Shown here one piece after another: positions 34,928-45,444 of a stretch of DNA of 64,000 nt. The stretch comes from Bradyrhizobium ottawaense (lineage in GTDB: Bacteria; Pseudomonadota; Alphaproteobacteria; Rhizobiales; Xanthobacteraceae). The position numbers and the translations under genes were made by a program. Positions within the stretch are counted from its first letter, which is position 1, and each line of letters opens with the position of its first letter. Location: positions 620,001-684,000 of the forward strand of contig NZ_LT629693.1 of the NCBI RefSeq assembly GCF_900099825.1. Direction: 5' to 3'. The notes beneath the pieces were generated by a model. The model did not search any database, was not told where the DNA came from, and was given only the letters and a program-made list of their open reading frames with translations.

Positions 34928-35546
34928 ACGAACTGTTTACGTTTTGGACGACGACGAAGCCGTCCTTCGTTCGCTGGAACGTTTGCTGAGTTCTGCCCAC
35001 TTCGAGCCGGTCACTTTTGAGCGGCCCGAACCGTTTCTCAACGCAGCGAAGACATTCAAAACCGGGTGTGTCCTGCTCGATGTCCGTTTGCCAGGCATGA
35101 ACGGCCTGGACGTTCAGGCGCACCTCAACAGGATGCGAGGCGATCTGTCGGTCATTATCGTGACGGCCCAGGGCGATGTCCAAACGGCAGTTCGTGCGAT
35201 GAAGGCGGGCGCCAGCGATTTCCTGGAGAAGCCCTACAGCGATCACGCCCTGCTTGGGGCCATCGAGGTCGCGTTTGAGCGGGAACATCGCGTGACCAGC
35301 GATCACGAAATCGTCGATGCCGTTCGGCGCGTCACAAGCCTCAGTCCGCGCGAACGGGACGTCCTTGACGGGCTGATGGCCGGCCGTCCGAACAAGCTGA
35401 TTGCCTACCAGCTTGAAATTAGCGTACGCACCGTCGAGGTGCACCGCGCGCGCATGATGGAGCGCCTTGGGATACGCCAGCTCGCGGAAGCCATCCGCCT
35501 TGGCGTGATGGCGAAGCTGAGCGTCGCGCCAGCCGCGGACAAATGA
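34917..35546 (+). CDS. FixJ-like two-component response regulator, 209 aa
   Basis: An N-terminal receiver has VYVLDDDEAVLR (acidic pocket), CVLLDVRLPGMNGLD (phospho-Asp) and DFLEKPYSD (conserved Lys). A LuxR-type helix-turn-helix follows: LSPRERDVLDGLMAGRPNKL, then SVRTVEVHRARMMERLG. This is the FixJ/NarL layout. It is activated by the overlapping kinase. The convergent FixK-like gene ends nine bases away, and a helically phased repeat (36336-36351) upstream of that gene is a candidate binding site. Confidence 0.88.
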   Translation: MPAERTVYVLDDDEAVLRSLERLLSSAHFEPVTFERPEPFLNAAKTFKTGCVLLDVRLPGMNGLDVQAHLNRMRGDLSVIIVTAQGDVQTAVRAMKAGASDFLEKPYSDHALLGAIEVAFEREHRVTSDHEIVDAVRRVTSLSPRERDVLDGLMAGRPNKLIAYQLEISVRTVEVHRARMMERLGIRQLAEAIRLGVMAKLSVAPAADK

Positions 35547-35555
35547 TGGCGCAGC

Positions 35556-36248
35556 TCAAACGCCCGCCACCATCGAGCTTTCGCTCATGCGGTCTTCCAG
35601 TGCGCTCCGGTTCAGAATCTTGATCGTCCGTTTACCCGCCAGACGAATAACGCCCCGCTGCCTCAGATCGGTCAGCGCGCGACAAACCGTTTCGACCGAC
35701 ACTGCGAGATAATCGGCAATGTCATATCGCGAAACCGGCAACACAACCTGCCCGCTTGCATCGGACGCGCGCCCGTCAAGGGAGAGAAGGAAGGAGCCGA
35801 CCTTCTCGAGCGCGGTGAGCCGCCCAATGATCAGAAGCTGGGCCTGGGAGCGGGTGAGAGACTGGAACGCGACATCGCGAAGTTCTCTCGCGAGCTCGAC
35901 ATCGCGTTCCGCGACCAGTTCAACCCGCTGGCCCGGATAGCTCGCAAGCACCGTCTCATCGGCGATCGCTTCGATAGTCGCCTCATTCTGACTGTCCGAA
36001 ACAAAGAAGAAGTCCCGCGGCAGCATCAGGTCGACGATTTGCCGTCTTCCGTCCGAACGCACGGCGCATCGCCGGACCGCGCCGGTGATGACGTAGTACC
36101 AGTGGCCCGCAGGCCCCGGGTTATTTGGTATTTCCCGACCGCGGTTGCACGCCATGATCTTGGCAAACGCATCGAGGCGTTTCAGTGCATGGGGCTGCAT
36201 CGAAAGCATCCGCCGATAGTAGTCGGCTGCATGGATCTTTGTTTTCAT
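35556..36248 (-). CDS. FixK/FNR-family transcription regulator, 230 aa
   Basis: A Crp-fold sensor domain (GHWYYVITGAVRRCAVRSDG, then IVDLMLPRDFFFV) is followed by a winged helix. Its recognition helix reads VSVETVCRALTDLRQRG, with Glu186 and Arg190 at the positions that read the TTGA half in FNR/FixK. The N-terminal cysteine cluster of FNR is absent, so it does not carry an FNR-type [4Fe-4S] centre. It may be controlled by transcription (as FixK by FixJ) or through Cys189 in the recognition helix. The ATG at 36248 has an AAGGG site. It is the best candidate to bind the roughly twenty palindromes in this window. Confidence 0.85.
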   Translation of the reverse strand: MKTKIHAADYYRRMLSMQPHALKRLDAFAKIMACNRGREIPNNPGPAGHWYYVITGAVRRCAVRSDGRRQIVDLMLPRDFFFVSDSQNEATIEAIADETVLASYPGQRVELVAERDVELARELRDVAFQSLTRSQAQLLIIGRLTALEKVGSFLLSLDGRASDASGQVVLPVSRYDIADYLAVSVETVCRALTDLRQRGVIRLAGKRTIKILNRSALEDRMSESSMVAGV

Positions 36249-36335
36249 AGTCGCACCCTTCATTTTTTTTGGAAGCCGAGCGCAGGGTGAACTATCGCGC
36301 TGCAGGAATGTTCGAATGAATTTGGCAAAACTGCG

Positions 36336-36351
36336 TACGTAAAAGTACGTA
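36336..36351 (-). promoter_or_regulatory. Helically phased TACGTA repeats upstream of the fixK-like gene
   Basis: TACGTA occurs at 36336-36341 and 36346-36351, exactly ten bases apart, within an imperfect palindrome from CTGC (36331) to GCAG (36357). It is about 95 bp upstream of the fixK-like start. A dimeric response regulator such as the adjacent FixJ-like protein is the obvious candidate binder; this is inference. Confidence 0.45.
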
Positions 36352-36421
36352 ATGCAGCCGAGCGTGTCACAATAGGGACGGAGTGCAACATCGGATGGCC
36401 GGAACATGGAGGTACAGGAAA

Positions 36422-36435
36422 TTGACTGCGGTCAA
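36422..36435 (+). promoter_or_regulatory. FNR/FixK-type box, perfect, for peroxiredoxin-DsbA
   Basis: TTGACTGCGGTCAA, 81.5 bp before the start at 36510 and about 180 bp from the divergent regulator start. Confidence 0.72.
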
Positions 36436-36509
36436 CGACGCGAAGTCGTGCTAATTGTAACCTTGCAGCTCCGAACGACCCATCCCTCTCGACACGCGTG
36501 AGGCACGAA

Positions 36510-37022
36510 ATGTCATCCATTCTGGCTGCCGGGACCGCTGCACCGGATTTCACGCTGCGGGTCACCCCTGATCAAAGCCTCACGCTCTCTAACCTCCGAG
36601 GAAGGCCCGTAATACTGACGTTCTATCCGGCCGACTGGAGTCCGGTTTGTGGCGATCAGGTGACGCTGTATAACGAGGTTCTTCCGGAGTTCCACAAGCA
36701 CAAGGCCGAGTTGCTGGGTGTCTCGGTCGACGGCGTCTGGTGCCATGCCGCCTTTGCCCGCGACCGCCGCCTGCACTTTCCGTTGCTCGCCGATTTTGAA
36801 CCCAAGGGCGAAGTGGCGCGGAAATACGGCGCCTATCGTGCCAATGAAGGGGTCTGCGAACGCGCGCTGTTCGTGCTCGATCGAGAGGGGGTCATTGCGT
36901 GGAGCTATTGCTCTCCGATCGCGGTCAATCCCGGCGCCGACGGAATTCTCGACGCCCTCGAAAAACTCACAGATCAGGCTAATGGCTATGGCGAATTTGA
37001 GAACGCCTATCACGAAAAGTGA
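36510..37022 (+). CDS. Peroxiredoxin (AhpC/TSA family), 170 aa
   Basis: A thioredoxin-fold peroxidase: APDFTLRVTPDQSLTLSNLR at the start, then TFYPADWSPVCGDQVTLYNE with the peroxidatic Cys in the D-W-S-P-V-C context, then LLGVSVDGVWCHAAFA and FPLLADFEPKGEVARKYGAY. It reduces peroxides in the cytoplasm using thioredoxin-like partners. The ATG at 36510 has GAGG six bases upstream; the GTG at 36498 is less likely. The end overlaps the next gene. Confidence 0.88.
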   Translation: MSSILAAGTAAPDFTLRVTPDQSLTLSNLRGRPVILTFYPADWSPVCGDQVTLYNEVLPEFHKHKAELLGVSVDGVWCHAAFARDRRLHFPLLADFEPKGEVARKYGAYRANEGVCERALFVLDREGVIAWSYCSPIAVNPGADGILDALEKLTDQANGYGEFENAYHEK

Positions 37023-37527
37023 TCATGTTCGCGGACCGGAATCGGCGCCGATCACGCTTGTGGAATACGGCGACTATGAATGCCCGCATTGCGCGCTGGC
37101 CCATCCGATCGTCGACCGGGTGCAACTGTATTTCAGCAGGCGCATGCGGTTCGTGTTCCGCCACTTCCCTATGACCGAAGTTCATCCGCACGCCGAGATC
37201 GCCGCCGAAAGTGCCGAATTCGCAGGCACCGCCGGGCTGTTCTGGGATATGCACGACGCCCTATTTGCGAACCGGAGCAGGTTGAGCCTGCCAACGATCT
37301 TCCTGATCGCCGAACAACTCGGGTTAACCGAAACGGCGCTGCGGAACGCTCTGGAGACGGGGCATTACAGAAACAAGGTGCGCAGCGATTTCATGGGTGG
37401 AATCCGCAGCGGCGTGAATGGCACCCCGACCTTCTTCATCAATGGCGTGCGTCATGACGGCGGTTACGATTATGCCTCCTTGGTCGCGGGAATCCAGATG
37501 CGCCTCGCCGCCGACACGAGCGCATAG
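36988..37527 (+). CDS. DsbA-family thioredoxin-like oxidoreductase, 179 aa
   Basis: ITLVEYGDYECPHCALAHPI contains the CPHC active site of DsbA-type proteins. FVFRHFPMTEVHPHAEIAAE and GTPTFFINGVRHDGGYD (with the cis-Pro) complete the domain. There is no signal peptide, so it acts in the cytoplasm, as do DsbA-like domains attached to NhaA or peroxiredoxins. It overlaps the peroxiredoxin by about 35 bases, so it is probably its reductant or partner. An ATG at 36982 is an alternative start. Confidence 0.85.
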   Translation: MANLRTPITKSDHVRGPESAPITLVEYGDYECPHCALAHPIVDRVQLYFSRRMRFVFRHFPMTEVHPHAEIAAESAEFAGTAGLFWDMHDALFANRSRLSLPTIFLIAEQLGLTETALRNALETGHYRNKVRSDFMGGIRSGVNGTPTFFINGVRHDGGYDYASLVAGIQMRLAADTSA

Positions 37528-37580
37528 CGGTTCCGCGGGCGACATTGGTGCTATTTTGCGATTCAAAAACCCTCCACGAA

Positions 37581-37594
37581 TTGACAATGATCAG
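37581..37594 (+). promoter_or_regulatory. FNR/FixK-type box for the PRC-barrel operon
   Basis: TTGACAATGATCAG, 66.5 bp before the start at 37654. Confidence 0.68.
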
Positions 37595-37653
37595 TGCCGC
37601 ATCGAGGCTTCCGGATTATTCCTGCAACCCTGCTTAACACCCCAGGAGAGAGC

Positions 37654-38124
37654 ATGGTTGCCTTCGCAGGATTTCAGACGCCATCCCAATCGCATGTCGA
37701 TGCGACTCCGTTACCGCAGAGCCCGACGCGTGCGGCGCGACGCTCTTCAGGCTGGATGATCTGGACCGCGCTTGCGGTCGCCCTCGCCGCCGGTCCGGCA
37801 TTGCCGCAGGCAGGAGTGCAGCTCATCAAGGTCGATCTTTCGGTCGTGGCGAAGGGCTATCGGATGAGCAAGCTGATCGGCACCACCGTGATCAACGACA
37901 AGAACGAAAAGATCGGGACCATCGACGACGTGGTCGCCGACAAGGACAAGAAGCAGCTCAGTTTCGCGGTGCTGCAGGTCGGCGGCTTCCTCGGCCTCGG
38001 CGGGCAGCTTGTGGTCGTACCGTATGACAGCCTTGTCATCGATGAGACCGGCCAGAAGATCACCCTGCCCGGCGCGTCCAAGGACGAACTGAAGAAGCTG
38101 TCGGCATTCAACTATCCGGCGTGA
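37654..38124 (+). CDS. PRC-barrel domain protein with N-terminal membrane segment, 156 aa
   Basis: A hydrophobic segment (GWMIWTALAVALAAGPALPQ) follows a 35-residue polar start. The PRC-barrel comes next: TTVINDKNEKIGTIDDVVAD, then LQVGGFLGLGGQLVVVPYDS, then ITLPGASKDELKKLSAF. It parallels the protein at 22038. The ATG at 37654 has AGGAG upstream. Its stop overlaps the next start (GTGA). Confidence 0.8.
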   Translation: MVAFAGFQTPSQSHVDATPLPQSPTRAARRSSGWMIWTALAVALAAGPALPQAGVQLIKVDLSVVAKGYRMSKLIGTTVINDKNEKIGTIDDVVADKDKKQLSFAVLQVGGFLGLGGQLVVVPYDSLVIDETGQKITLPGASKDELKKLSAFNYPA

Positions 38125-38804
38125 TCGAAACCGCTGCTCGGAAAACATCCATGCGCGCGTCGCCAGACGATATCCTAGACCGGATGCGCACCCGCGAAGT
38201 GACGGGCGTCTTCCACGCACGGAAGGCGCTCCTCGACGCCGCTGAGGAATTGCTTGTTGCGGGATTCGATCGCGCGGACATCGATGTCAGCGCCCCTGCC
38301 GATGAGCTGCAGCGGCGCTTGAACTACGCGTCGATTCCGCCGGCAGATCTTGCCGATATCCCGATCGCGCCGAGACGCCCTTTCACCGGCTACGACGATA
38401 TCGCCGGCACCCAGGCCGTCGTCGGCAGCATCGCCGGTTGCGCCGCTGCGGTGGCAACGGCGTGCTTTCTCGTGGTGAAAGACGTGAGGCCGCTCGGCAT
38501 CGGAATTCTGTCAATACTGTGCGGGCTTGTCTTCGCCGGCATCGCCGTGCTCGTGGTACGTCGCCGATTCGACCACGAGCGCAGGCGGGGACTGGATAAG
38601 TTTTCCGAATGGGACGGCCTGTTGATCTGGGTACGGGTCAATTCGCCGGAGAAGGAGGCGCTAGCTCAGGAGATCCTGATGCGGCGCGGCGGCGACGCGG
38701 TCCACGTTCATGAAATCGAACTGGCGCGAGGAACGGACGATCTTCCGCTCCATTCGCTGCGCCCGGATCCATGGCTCGGTGACGAACGGCTGGGACAGCC
38801 ATAG
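38121..38804 (+). CDS. Membrane protein of unknown function, 227 aa
   Basis: An N-terminal domain containing TREVTGVFHARKALLDAAEE then LLVAGFDRADIDV resembles domains that bind or couple to membranes. Two helices follow (AVVGSIAGCAAAVATACFLV and LGIGILSILCGLVFAGIAVLV), then a C-terminal domain WDGLLIWVRVNSPEKEALAQ. The GTG start overlaps the PRC-barrel stop by four bases, so the two are coupled. An ATG at 38151 is an alternative. No function can be given. Confidence 0.65.
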   Translation: MIETAARKTSMRASPDDILDRMRTREVTGVFHARKALLDAAEELLVAGFDRADIDVSAPADELQRRLNYASIPPADLADIPIAPRRPFTGYDDIAGTQAVVGSIAGCAAAVATACFLVVKDVRPLGIGILSILCGLVFAGIAVLVVRRRFDHERRRGLDKFSEWDGLLIWVRVNSPEKEALAQEILMRRGGDAVHVHEIELARGTDDLPLHSLRPDPWLGDERLGQP

Positions 38805-38935
38805 CGCGAGTTGCATTCAAGACCTGTCGCCGTCGATCCAGCACGAACCTTTGTCGCCTGCCGAGAGCATGGCGACATCCGCGGCCCCCCGGCGAACCGC
38901 GCTTTATACAACCGACGATAAATTGGGGGCGGAAG

Positions 38936-38949
38936 TTGACCATCGTCAT
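38936..38949 (+). promoter_or_regulatory. FNR/FixK-type box for the BON-hsp20 genes
   Basis: TTGACCATCGTCAT, 93.5 bp before the BON-protein start. Confidence 0.62.
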
Positions 38950-39035
38950 GGCCGCGCGCGTGATCACTCATAGGATCGATGACGATCGGTAGCGTTATCA
39001 CACCGTGCCCGCAACTTGCAGACCAGGAGCCAACC

Positions 39036-39689
39036 ATGAAATCCGATAGTGAAATCGAGCGTGATGTCCGTGAAGAGTTGAAATGGGATCCCGACCTTGA
39101 CGCCGAAGACATCGCCGTCTCGGTCAAGAATGGCGTCGTTACGCTGGCGGGCTTCACCCACAGCTACACCGACCGGCTGGAGGCCGAACTTGCCGTCAAG
39201 CGCGTCGCCGGCGTTCACGCAGTCGCAAATGATCTCGAGGTCCGGCTGCCAGCGATCGATCAGCGTCCGGATCCGGACATTGCCAGGGATGCGGTGGCCG
39301 CCCTGAAGTCGGAGCTGCCGATTTCGCACGACAAGATCAAGATCATTGTCAAGAACGGCTGGATCACCCTGGAGGGGGCGGCGGAGTGGCAGTATCAGAA
39401 GACCGCCGCCGAGAGCGCCGTGCGAAAGGTGAAAGGCGTCAAGGGCGTGACCAACGTCATCACGGTCAAACCCAAAGTCCAACCCACCGACATCCAGCGC
39501 AAGATCCAGGAAGCGTTCAAGCGCAACGCCGAGGTGGACGCCAATCGGATCACCGTCGAAGCTAACGGCGGCGAGGTGATCCTGAAGGGTACCGTTCGTT
39601 CCTGGATCGAACGCGAGGAAGCCGAGCGCGTCGCGTGGTCGGCGCCCGGCATCACCCACGTCGAAGATCGGATCGTAGTCAGTCCGTAG
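39036..39689 (+). CDS. Triple BON-domain protein, 217 aa
   Basis: Three BON units follow one another. The first has VSVKNGVVTLAGFTHSYTDR, the second IIVKNGWITLEGAAEWQYQK and the third VEANGGEVILKGTVRSWIER; each has the alternating strand-helix pattern and Gly-Val-Val-x-L-x-G core. BON domains bind membranes or large molecules and are common in osmotic-stress proteins. There is no signal peptide. The ATG at 39036 has AGGAG upstream. It precedes the second hsp20 by 58 bases. Confidence 0.87.
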   Translation: MKSDSEIERDVREELKWDPDLDAEDIAVSVKNGVVTLAGFTHSYTDRLEAELAVKRVAGVHAVANDLEVRLPAIDQRPDPDIARDAVAALKSELPISHDKIKIIVKNGWITLEGAAEWQYQKTAAESAVRKVKGVKGVTNVITVKPKVQPTDIQRKIQEAFKRNAEVDANRITVEANGGEVILKGTVRSWIEREEAERVAWSAPGITHVEDRIVVSP

Positions 39690-39747
39690 CACGGCGAGCC
39701 GCAGCGTTCGTCAGAGATCGTCTTATCCAAGACAAAAGGAGAATCCC

Positions 39748-40218
39748 ATGAGGTTAAAATCGCTGGTTCCGTTCCGTGAAGGCGGCGCGCTGATGCGGCC
39801 GGATTTCGGATTGTTCGGCCTGCACCGGGAGATTGACCGCCTGTTCAGCGAATTCGCGCAAGGCATCGGTCCAGGCGGCGCACAGTCCATCATCCCGAAC
39901 ATCGAAATCACCGAAACCGACAAGGCGATCGAGGTCAGTGCGGAGTTGCCGGGACTCGAACGCAAGGACGTCGAGATCTCGATCGAGGACGATACCCTGA
40001 CGATCCGCGGCGAGAAGAAGGTCGAGGAAAACCAGAAGGACAAAAACGTCCAGCTCAGCGAGCGCAGCTATGGCGTATTCCTGCGCGTGTTGCAGTTGCC
40101 CCCTGGCATCGACCCATCGAGCGTCCAAGCCACGATGTCGAATGGAGTCTTGAAGCTCACAATTCCGAAACCGGCCAAATCGGCACCGAAGAAAATCGAG
40201 GTCAAGGAAGCCGCTTGA
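39748..40218 (+). CDS. Hsp20/alpha-crystallin small heat-shock protein, second copy, 156 aa
   Basis: IPNIEITETDKAIEVSAELP then GLERKDVEISIEDDTLTI, later ERSYGVFLRVLQLPPGIDPS and GVLKLTIPKP, give the complete crystallin domain including the C-terminal IxI-type contact. The start has AAGGAG. It opens a chaperone block that continues with dnaK. It is of the common bacterial Hsp20 class, unlike the shorter and more diverged copy at 28733. Confidence 0.92.
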   Translation: MRLKSLVPFREGGALMRPDFGLFGLHREIDRLFSEFAQGIGPGGAQSIIPNIEITETDKAIEVSAELPGLERKDVEISIEDDTLTIRGEKKVEENQKDKNVQLSERSYGVFLRVLQLPPGIDPSSVQATMSNGVLKLTIPKPAKSAPKKIEVKEAA

Positions 40219-40393
40219 GACGCCGAGCGGTAGCGGGACGCGCTGGCGGTGCCCTCCTCCAACGCTTGCGCGCCCCGCACACGGTCGAAAGACGATCGAC
40301 GCGACGCCCGATTTGAATTCGCGTCGAGGCATGGCCCGGCGACGCACTATACATCGAGAGCGCGAAACGCGACCCTAACCAAGGAGCCTGATC

Positions 40394-42307
<1,914 letters not shown>

Positions 42308-42358
42308 GGTCCCTGAGACTTCAAGTTGCCTCGACGCGCTGAGACGCAGGAGAACGGC

Positions 42359-42898
42359 ATGACGACGAACACAATGGATAAGGATGCCGGCTCGTCAGTC
42401 GCGGGCGAAGCCCAAGACAACGACAACGCGTCCGAAATCGCGTCGTTGCGCGAGCGGTTGATGCGGGCGCTGGCCGAGACCGAAAATACCAGGCGGCAAG
42501 GCGAGCGGCGCGCGCAGGACGCCGGGCAGTACGCGATCACGAACTTTGCTCGTGAGTTGCTGCAGGTTGTCGACAATCTCCACCGCGCCATCGAGGCCGG
42601 CGCGGTGGATTGGGAGGCGAGCGGAACCGACGGGCTGATCGAGGGCGTTGCCGCCACCGACCGCATCCTGACTCAGATTCTCAATCGCTTCGGCGTCGAG
42701 GAGATCAAGGCCCTCCACCAGCCATTCGATCCCAAAAAGCACGAAGCAGTGATGGAGACGGATGAGACAGACCAGCCGCCCGGCAGCGTGGCCCAGGTTC
42801 TGGAGAACGGCTACATGCTTCACGACCGTCTGCTGCGGCCGGCGCGCGTGGTGGTGGCCAAGTCCCGGCAGCCATCGTCGCAAGCGGAACAACCATGA
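42359..42898 (+). CDS. grpE: Nucleotide exchange factor GrpE
   Basis: The coiled N-terminal part (SEIASLRERLMRALAETENT then RRQGER) is followed by the compact head: YAITNFARELLQVVDNLHRA, IEGVAATDRILTQILNRFGV and KHEAVMETDE, with LENGYMLHDRLLRPARVVVA at the end. It releases ADP from DnaK. The ATG at 42359 has AGGAG. It sits 51 bases after dnaK and 45 before cbpA. Confidence 0.93.
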   Translation: MTTNTMDKDAGSSVAGEAQDNDNASEIASLRERLMRALAETENTRRQGERRAQDAGQYAITNFARELLQVVDNLHRAIEAGAVDWEASGTDGLIEGVAATDRILTQILNRFGVEEIKALHQPFDPKKHEAVMETDETDQPPGSVAQVLENGYMLHDRLLRPARVVVAKSRQPSSQAEQP

Positions 42899-42943
42899 AG
42901 CTGCATTCGCTCGCCATGACCAAGGCGCAAACAGGAGTGGGCA

Positions 42944-43858
42944 TTGGCCGCAGATCCCTACACAACGCTGGGCGTGAAAAAGGACGCTACGCCAGACGAC
43001 ATTCAGAAGGCTTATCGCCGCCTGGCGAAGAAGCTGCACCCCGATCTGAACCCCGGCAACAAGACAGCAGAGGAAAAGTTCAAGGAAGTTTCGGCCGCCT
43101 ATGATCTGCTGAGCGACCCCGAAAAACGCGCGCGCTTTGACCGCGGCGAAATTGACGCTTCGGGAACGGAGCGGCCACGCCAGCAATATTATCGCGATTT
43201 TGCCGATCAAGGCGGCTGGTCGGCCTACACCAACAACGCCGGCTTTTCCGATTTCGGTGATTACGCCGGCGCCGAGGATATTCTCTCCGAAATCTTCGGC
43301 CGCGGCGACCGCGCAGGTCGCCGCCGGCGCGGTCAGGACGTGCACTACCATCTCGATCTTGCGTTCCTGGATGCCATCAATGGCGGCAAGCAATCTCTCG
43401 TCCTCCCCGATGGCTCCGCGCTCGACGTCAGCATCCCGCCGGGCACGCGGGACGGTCAGGTTCTGCGCTTGAAAGGCAAAGGTCGCCCGGGAGTGGGAGA
43501 CGGCCCGCCCGGCGATGCGCTGATCGAGATCAGCGTGCTGCCGCATCCCTATTTCACCCGCAAGGGCGACGACATCTATCTGGATTTGCCGATCTCCCTG
43601 AAGGAGGCGGTGCTGGGCGCCAAGATCAAGGTGCCGACCCCGAGTGGAACGGTCACGGCGGCGGTGCCGAAATGGTCGAATGCCGGGCGGGTTCTCCGGC
43701 TGAAGGGTCGCGGCGTGCCGCGCGCCGACGGCAGCAAAGGGGATCAATACGTCACACTGAAGCTGGTGCTTCCCCAAAAGCCCGATCGGGAGTTCGAGAA
43801 ATTCGTCGCGCAGTGGCAGCCGGTGGCGGACAGTCCACGGCAATCGATGGGAGTGTGA
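42944..43858 (+). CDS. CbpA-type DnaJ co-chaperone, 304 aa
   Basis: The J domain has DPYTTLGVKKDATPDDIQKA and the HPD motif in KKLHPDLNPG. A Gly/Phe-like linker follows, then two C-terminal substrate domains (DVHYHLDLAFLDAINGGKQS, then GDDIYLDLPISLKEAVLGAK). The cysteine zinc-finger of DnaJ is absent, which defines the CbpA class. It stimulates DnaK. The start is a TTG with AGGAG seven bases upstream. The next gene encodes its modulator CbpM. Confidence 0.93.
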   Translation: MAADPYTTLGVKKDATPDDIQKAYRRLAKKLHPDLNPGNKTAEEKFKEVSAAYDLLSDPEKRARFDRGEIDASGTERPRQQYYRDFADQGGWSAYTNNAGFSDFGDYAGAEDILSEIFGRGDRAGRRRRGQDVHYHLDLAFLDAINGGKQSLVLPDGSALDVSIPPGTRDGQVLRLKGKGRPGVGDGPPGDALIEISVLPHPYFTRKGDDIYLDLPISLKEAVLGAKIKVPTPSGTVTAAVPKWSNAGRVLRLKGRGVPRADGSKGDQYVTLKLVLPQKPDREFEKFVAQWQPVADSPRQSMGV

Positions 43859-43860
43859 CC

Positions 43861-44148
43861 GTGGAGACCCAGGAATTCATCAGCCGATCGCATCTTGATG
43901 CCGCGACATTGAACGTCTGGATTGATGAGGAATGGCTGATACCGCGCGCCAGCGGCAGCGCTCTTCAGTTCTCCGATGCCGATCTCGCGCGGGCCCGGCT
44001 GATCCGGGATCTCAAGTTGGACCTTGGTGTCAACGACAAAGGCATTGCGATCATCCTGCATCTCCTCGACCAGCTTCACGGGCTGCGTTCCCTAGTGAGG
44101 GATATCCACGCGATCGAAACGACCGACCGGGCCAAGGATTCCGGCTGA
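43861..44148 (+). CDS. CbpM-type chaperone modulator, 95 aa
   Basis: A small MerR-like helical protein: FISRSHLDAATLNVWIDEEW then LIPR, then FSDADLARARLIRDLKLDLG and VNDKGIAIILHLLDQLHGLR. This is the CbpM/YccD pattern; CbpM binds the J domain of CbpA and inhibits it. The GTG at 43861 has GGGAG seven bases before it; a GTG at 43855 overlaps the cbpA stop. The cbpA-cbpM order is the usual one. Confidence 0.88.
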   Translation: METQEFISRSHLDAATLNVWIDEEWLIPRASGSALQFSDADLARARLIRDLKLDLGVNDKGIAIILHLLDQLHGLRSLVRDIHAIETTDRAKDSG

Positions 44149-44189
44149 GGATCCCGGGTGACCGGTGGCGCGGGAATACGGCGCGCTCT

Positions 44190-45374
44190 TCAATGAAACG
44201 CGTAGCGAAGAATGGCGGCGAGCGGGGCTCGATCCGGCAACTCCTCCCTCCGCGCGCCCATCACCCTCGCGCCGGTGTAAAGCGCGCGCCGCGCGACTTC
44301 ATCGACGACGCTGTAGGTCTCGGCATCATCGGAGGCTGCGTAGGTAACGCTGCCGTCGAGGTCGCTGACGACGCCGGGAACGACCGCATCAAGATCGACG
44401 AGGAGCTGATCGATGGCACCAGCGGTCGCGGCATGCGCGGCATAGGACACGTCCGTCGTCGCGAGGCGCGGCTTCAGTTCGTCGTAACGGGCGATCACGG
44501 CCGCCAGATCGCGGGAATAAAGCCGATCCAGGATCGGGATCGCGACATCTTCCAGTTCGGCATCCGACGTCTGATCCGGATTTCCCTCGATCATCTCATC
44601 TGCCAGTCCCGGGTAGGTGTTGACCGAACGGAACATCGACGCGAGCGGCTCGGCCGCTGCTAGAACCAGCGGCGTGTTCCGTCCGGCCAGCACGCCGTGG
44701 ACGGCCTGCTCGACCTTCCTGACATATTGCTGCAGCAACACCTTCTCTCCTTCCAGATTCTGCAGGTTGCCGCGTGGCGCCCGGACATGAACCGATGGCC
44801 GCCGCGTTGCCTCCTCCGCATTCGCAGGCAGGCCCGGAACCTGCAGCCGCTCCGGCGGAAAATTGGCGAACGCATGGACCAGGCGAACCCCTTCCTTCGC
44901 CAGCGCGAGCACGTAGACATCGTGAGGAGACGTCATCGCCCGTATCAGCGGCGTCAGATGGAATCGGTCCGCGACCTCTGCCAGCGGCTTTGGCGAATTC
45001 GGAAGGCGCAAGGTTCGCGTTGCGCCCGACGTGGCGAGCACCGCCAGCCCATTGGCCTGATGATGCCAGAAGGAATCGACCGGATCCGGCTTTGCGTGCT
45101 GCTGCTTTCGGACCTTGTCCTGGTCCTGGACATCGGGCTCGACGCGTGCGAGACGATCGAACTGCTCCGCGAACGCGGTAATCTCAACCTTGCCGATACC
45201 CGCTTCCTTCAACTGAGACAGGGCTTTTTTGGCGAGGTCCTTGAAGGCGGTGCGATTGGCCTTGGCGTCGCTACCGAGGTGAGACGTCGGCAGATACAAG
45301 GAAACGCAGGTTTCACCCTTGACCTGCGCCAGCGCCTTGAACTCCTCCAGGCTCGGAATATCGATATGGAGCAT
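44190..45374 (-). CDS. baeRF-type (release-factor-like) protein, 394 aa
   Basis: The protein starts MLHIDIPSLEEFKALAQVKG then ETCVSLYLPT, the characteristic opening of the bacterial archaeo-eukaryotic release-factor-like domains, and has RNTPLVLAAAEPLASMFRSV in the middle and YAASDDAETYSVVDEVARRA near the end. The family is related in fold to eRF1 and is thought to act on ribosomes under stress, without direct proof here. The subfamily (baeRF3, 7 or 11) cannot be settled by eye. The box at 45445-45458 is 77.5 bp upstream. Confidence 0.75.
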   Translation of the reverse strand: MLHIDIPSLEEFKALAQVKGETCVSLYLPTSHLGSDAKANRTAFKDLAKKALSQLKEAGIGKVEITAFAEQFDRLARVEPDVQDQDKVRKQQHAKPDPVDSFWHHQANGLAVLATSGATRTLRLPNSPKPLAEVADRFHLTPLIRAMTSPHDVYVLALAKEGVRLVHAFANFPPERLQVPGLPANAEEATRRPSVHVRAPRGNLQNLEGEKVLLQQYVRKVEQAVHGVLAGRNTPLVLAAAEPLASMFRSVNTYPGLADEMIEGNPDQTSDAELEDVAIPILDRLYSRDLAAVIARYDELKPRLATTDVSYAAHAATAGAIDQLLVDLDAVVPGVVSDLDGSVTYAASDDAETYSVVDEVARRALYTGARVMGARREELPDRAPLAAILRYAFH

Positions 45375-45444
45375 CGGCGCTCACCTCCGCCGGCCGAGAG
45401 ACCGTCTTGTCGGGCGATGTTGGCCGAAGCACGACACGTCGGCA

